From Verrucomicrobiota bacterium (lineage in GTDB: Bacteria > Verrucomicrobiota > Verrucomicrobiia > Limisphaerales > J093), in the NCBI GenBank assembly GCA_029907285.1, contig JARYMD010000176.1:1-8789 (forward strand): DNA of 8,789 nt, in the 5' to 3' direction. Below, piece by piece: positions 6,796 to 8,789 of the stretch (within the stretch, counting starts at the first letter, position 1; each line of letters starts with the position of its first letter). The translations under genes and the position numbers were made by a program. Below the pieces are notes generated by a model. The model saw nothing but the letters and a program-made list of their open reading frames with translations, did not search any database and was not told the DNA's origin.

Positions 6796-7479
6796 ATGTC
6801 AGATATGATTCATGTGACGATGGAGTATTCGAATGCCGTTCTGGTTGCGTTGCTGCCGATTTTTTCGGACTTTGCAAAGAAGCTCGATTTGCCAGTCCCG
6901 AATCCAGTCACGACCAACCACGTCCAGCGGTTTGTGACCGGCGGTCCAGTGATCGAAGGCCATCCCATTGATGTCAAGGGCCACCTTGTGCTTACAAATG
7001 GCTACGAATTCTGGTACTCTTGGGGCCACGTCGACGATTTCCGGTCACCCCGGGACTATTTCACGGCCCAGGACGTCGAGCGAGTGCCTGAGTTTTACGG
7101 CATCCTGCGGCTGGACCAGTCTGAGGCTGTTGCCTTAGCCCGTAAGGCGCTGACGTCTGTTGGCTATGCTAAGCACCTTCCCATGCTGCGCAAGAAGCCC
7201 AGCGAGGTTCGAGGGCCGAAGCGGTTCAAGGAACATATCATCCCGCATTATCGGATCACGTGGAAAGCCAAAGACAGAGGCCAAGGGACCGTGGATGTCC
7301 ACGTTGATGGTGAGCGCGGGATTGTGACAGGTCTTTTCACAGCCAGCACAAATCTCTGGCGCAGTCCTCCTACAATACCGGTCCAACCTGAGCTAGAGTC
7401 TCACTATCGCAGACGGCTCATGGAGGGCCAGGAGATTCATCGGCGCGAGCCGCTGCCGGAAAGGAGACCGTCGCCTTGA
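6796..7479 (+). CDS. Conserved hypothetical protein, second gene of the two-gene cassette
   Basis: A 227-aa protein without a clear signal peptide. Residues 12-30 (NAVLVALLPIFSDFAKKLDL) could form an amphipathic helix or weak anchor. The middle (about 55-100) is a predicted beta region (VKGHLVLTNGYEFWYSWGHV). Residues about 100-190 have the look of a PepSY-type module: GILRLDQSEAVALARKALTS, a helix that starts with an acidic 'EA' pattern, then IIPHYRITWKAK and VDVHVDGERGIVTGLF, which match the 'Y.v.w...vdvd..tG.v' strand pair of PepSY domains. The resemblance is by eye only. The C-terminus is charged and Pro/Arg-rich (REPLPERRPSP). It follows the caspase-like gene after eight bases with a consensus ribosome binding site, so the two are likely co-expressed. 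PepSY domains are known as peptidase inhibitors and propeptides, so an inhibitor of the neighbouring protease is an attractive but unproven idea. Confidence 0.8.
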   Translation: MSDMIHVTMEYSNAVLVALLPIFSDFAKKLDLPVPNPVTTNHVQRFVTGGPVIEGHPIDVKGHLVLTNGYEFWYSWGHVDDFRSPRDYFTAQDVERVPEFYGILRLDQSEAVALARKALTSVGYAKHLPMLRKKPSEVRGPKRFKEHIIPHYRITWKAKDRGQGTVDVHVDGERGIVTGLFTASTNLWRSPPTIPVQPELESHYRRRLMEGQEIHRREPLPERRPSP

Positions 7480-7507
7480 GCATTACGAATCGGGCAAGGG
7501 AAGCATG

Positions 7508-7645
7508 GTCCAACAAGGTCACTGGAGCGGACAGCCGCCCCGCTTCGCAGTTCAAGGGTCTGGGGCTTCGGCGATGCGCTCTGGCTGTCGAGCGTCACGG
7601 ACGTTATCACGGCGGGGCGGCTGTCGCTCAGTTCTGGCGTTCGGC
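7508..7645 (+). repeat. Integron attC recombination site (attC2)
   Basis: A 138-base imperfect hairpin starting 28 bases after the preceding stop. R'' is GTCCAAC (7508-7514, a perfect RYYYAAC) and R' is GTTCGGC (7639-7645; C in place of the first R). The left arm ACTGgAGCGgACAGCCGCCCCGC without its two lower-case extrahelical G bases (7521-7543) pairs fully with 7612-7632. The 68-base loop is the variable terminal structure. Both ends are near identical to attC1. Confidence 0.9.
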
Positions 7646-7666
7646 CTTGGTAACAATTGCGAGTCT

Positions 7667-8341
7667 ATGAAGACATCGATAACTCTTGTTTTGACAATCC
7701 TCGCTTGCACCGCCTTGGCGGGCGAGCGGTTTGTGAGCACAATCGGCACGGTTCAGAGGGAGATTCCCGCCGACAGGCTAGCGATGAACCTAGAAGTGGC
7801 GGCGACAGAGAAGACCATTGAGGCGAGTGTTGCTAGCCTTGATCGTCTTCTCGAAGAGTTCGGTGCACAGGTCGCCAAACTCGGCTATCCTGCCGCAGCG
7901 GTCGCCGTCAAGGAACGCAAGACCCAGAAAGCATGGGAGTGGGAAGGGCAGAAAAAGGTGCCGCTCGGTTTTTCTTCATCCGCGATGCTGTCGCTCAATT
8001 TGCCCGGCCTCACCAACTACAGCAAGCTCCTCAGCTACATCGGCACTCATGAAGAGTATGAAATCCGCTGGATGCGTATGAGCGGTTCCGCCGAAGGCCT
8101 GGCGCGAAGGAACGCCATCGCGGAGGCACTCCAAGCCGCACGGACAAAAGCCATACTCCTCGCGGAGGAAGGCGGAGCCAAGTTGGGCAAACTTCTCGAA
8201 GTGACGGAGGAGGAGGTTGAATTGCCGGAAGAGGGCACGGGCCGGATTCGTAATGTTGGTGACCCGCACGCGGGGACTGCGGCTTATCCGATTGAGATAC
8301 TCGTTCGCGTGAGGGCAAAGTTTGAACTCAATGACAAGTAG
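7667..8341 (+). CDS. Secreted SIMPL-domain (DUF541) protein
   Basis: A 224-aa protein starting at ATG 7667, 28 bases after the recombination G of attC2. An in-frame ATG at 7505 would add 54 residues encoded by attC2 and is rejected because the 7667 start gives a typical signal peptide (MKTSITLVLTILACTALA, cut after 18). The mature part fits the SIMPL/DUF541 family of periplasmic or surface oligomeric proteins: ERFVSTIGTVQREIPADRLA (an early 'G.g.v...pD.a' strand), a long helix (about 50-70), the paired strands around VPLGFSSSAMLSLNL, a helix with ARRNAIAEALQAARTKAILLAEEGGAKLGK (about 146-175), and the closing strand YPIEILVRVRAKFEL (207-221). The length is normal for the family. Its cellular role is poorly known. 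It is the only gene of its cassette. The TAG stop (8339-8341) abuts the R'' box of attC3, as is usual for cassettes. Confidence 0.92.
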   Translation: MKTSITLVLTILACTALAGERFVSTIGTVQREIPADRLAMNLEVAATEKTIEASVASLDRLLEEFGAQVAKLGYPAAAVAVKERKTQKAWEWEGQKKVPLGFSSSAMLSLNLPGLTNYSKLLSYIGTHEEYEIRWMRMSGSAEGLARRNAIAEALQAARTKAILLAEEGGAKLGKLLEVTEEEVELPEEGTGRIRNVGDPHAGTAAYPIEILVRVRAKFELNDK

Positions 8342-8437
8342 GCCGAACCAGATCACTGGACCGAACGCGGGCGGGCCGCGTCAGTTTCCAATTCGGACGC
8401 CACTGGCCGCCCGCGTCGGTCAGTTCGGTCGTTAGGC
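8342..8437 (+). repeat. Integron attC recombination site (attC3)
   Basis: A 96-base imperfect hairpin immediately after the SIMPL stop. R'' is GCCGAAC (8342-8348) and R' is GTTAGGC (8431-8437, a perfect GTTRRRY). The left arm ACTGgACCGaACGCGGGCGG (8355-8374) pairs with the right arm (8405-8424), with extrahelical g and a. It is the same length as attC4 and similar to it along most of its length, including the loop. Confidence 0.92.
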
Positions 8438-8457
8438 CAAATGGAGCGCGTCCTGCC

Positions 8458-8748
8458 ATGACCCCAAAAGTAAGCAGACGAATCAAGGCAGACCAATATC
8501 AAGGGACAGGACTCATTCGCCTGCCCACATTCGTCTGCGATCACTTGGCGGGTCGGACGGCACCGGTCGCGTCGGCAGGGCCGGCCGTTCAGAAACCATC
8601 AGGTTTTGAGTTTGTGCGCACCTTGCCTAACAAAATCACTGCACCGAACGCGGGCGGGCCGCATCGGTTGCCAATGTGGACGCACTGGGCCGCCCGCGTC
8701 GGTGAGTTCTGTCGTTGGACCAAAACCATCGAATCCATACGACCATGA
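8458..8748 (+). CDS. Doubtful small ORF in the 283-bp cassette, reads through attC4
   Basis: A 96-codon ORF that I do not recognise. In its favour, the ATG is 27 bases after the recombination G, like the other cassette starts, and GGAG lies at 8442-8445, twelve bases upstream. Against it, there is no signal peptide or motif, and codons from about 56 onward simply translate attC4. The TAA in the attC4 R'' box is out of frame, so the frame ends at TGA 8746-8748, which overlaps the ATG of the next ORF (ATGA). The cassette-specific part is only about 55 residues (MTPKVSRRIKADQYQGTG at the start). It may be a small protein, a decayed gene, or an ORF-less cassette. Confidence 0.35.
   Translation: MTPKVSRRIKADQYQGTGLIRLPTFVCDHLAGRTAPVASAGPAVQKPSGFEFVRTLPNKITAPNAGGPHRLPMWTHWAARVGEFCRWTKTIESIRP
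8474..8538. repeat. 10-bp inverted repeat inside the short cassette
   Basis: GCAGACGAAT (8474-8483) and ATTCGTCTGC (8529-8538) are perfect reverse complements with 45 bases between them. This could be an RNA hairpin base or the binding site of a dimeric regulator. A 10-base pair at this distance can also arise by chance. Confidence 0.35.
8625..8720 (+). repeat. Integron attC recombination site (attC4)
   Basis: A 96-base imperfect hairpin with both consensus boxes perfect: R'' GCCTAAC (8625-8631) and R' GTTGGAC (8714-8720). The left arm ACTgCACCGaACGCGGGCGG (8638-8657) pairs with the right arm (8688-8707), with extrahelical g and a. It is closely similar to attC3. Confidence 0.93.
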
Positions 8749-8789
8749 AGACGCGCATCGCACTCACCGCACTCACACTGCTGGTTCTT
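8745..8789 (+). CDS. Start of next cassette gene, exported protein (partial)
   Basis: The ATG is 31 bases after the recombination G of attC4. The 15 visible codons (MKTRIALTALTLLVL) read as the start of a signal peptide: basic n-region and hydrophobic core. This is the same opening as the genes at 4853 and 7667 (MKT...). The gene continues beyond the window, so the product is unknown. There is no Shine-Dalgarno. Its ATG overlaps the stop of the ORF that reads through attC4. Confidence 0.7.
   Translation, partial: MKTRIALTALTLLVL

Larger units (their letters stand above)
4823..8714 (+). mobile_element. Integron cassette array: three complete cassettes
   Basis: Four attC sites divide this stretch into cassettes of 2817 bp (4823-7639, two genes), 792 bp (7640-8431, SIMPL gene) and 283 bp (8432-8714, one doubtful ORF). 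A further cassette begins at 8715. All are in the same orientation. The first ATG lies 31, 28, 27 and 31 bases after the recombination G. The sequence after the crossover is similar too (GTTGGACCAAA, GTTAGGCCAAA, GTTGGACCAAA). No integrase, attI or cassette promoter is visible. By the usual orientation they should be to the left of this window. Confidence 0.85.

Noticed and set aside
4853..7479. Antiphage defence module (caspase-like effector)
   Set aside because: The protein has a signal peptide, and there is no sensor, nucleotide cyclase or other defence partner. A cytoplasmic defence role does not fit.
7505..7666. Start at 7505 for the SIMPL protein
   Set aside because: The 54 extra residues are a translation of attC2. 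ATG 7667 gives a proper signal peptide and the usual attC-to-ATG distance.
8432..8714. Toxin-antitoxin pair in the short cassette
   Set aside because: There is only one doubtful ORF and no toxin or antitoxin motif on either strand.

Overview
The window looks like part of a chromosome of a Verrucomicrobiota-like bacterium (Limisphaerales/Pedosphaera type). This is inferred from the GC-rich coding, the many secreted proteins of unknown function, and the 'tick-box' domain style of the gene at 4087 (LLEASSDLASW ... RFYRV), which I associate with that phylum. Every convincing gene is on the + strand. Almost all start with a signal peptide, so the encoded proteins act outside the cytoplasm.

Left part (1-3840): a repeat copy, then a compact three-gene operon. 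It encodes an internally duplicated secreted protein with LTxxQ-like motifs (243-1511) and two related secreted calcineurin-like metallophosphoesterases (1508-2848 and 2845-3840). Both junctions are ATGA overlaps.

Middle (3841-4086): a dense structured intergenic region. It holds an attC-like hairpin (3843-3914), a perfect 27-base palindrome (3909-3935), and a 145-base element with perfect 15-base terminal inverted repeats (3934-4078). The right 114 bases of that element also form the first 114 bases of the window.

Right part (4087-8789): an integron gene-cassette array. I can fold four attC sites by eye (4764-4828, 7508-7645, 8342-8437, 8625-8720). Each has an RYYYAAC-like R'' box, a GTTRRRY-like R' box, pairing L boxes and an extrahelical G at the same place in the L'' arm. 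They delimit three complete cassettes. The first carries a secreted caspase-fold/CHAT-like protein plus an uncharacterised 227-aa protein. The second carries a secreted SIMPL-domain protein. The third is 283 bp with one doubtful small ORF. A fourth cassette begins at the right edge with a signal peptide. Upstream of attC1 is a secreted DUF6174-like protein whose ORF has lost its stop and reads through attC1 into the next gene. In every cassette the first ATG lies 27-31 nt after the recombination GTT, and this fixes the start codons.

No integrase or attI is in the window. By the orientation rule (cassette genes point away from attI) they should lie to the left. The main novelty is a sedentary-type cassette array whose cargo is mostly exported proteins, together with possible degenerate attC-derived repeats around the phosphoesterase operon.
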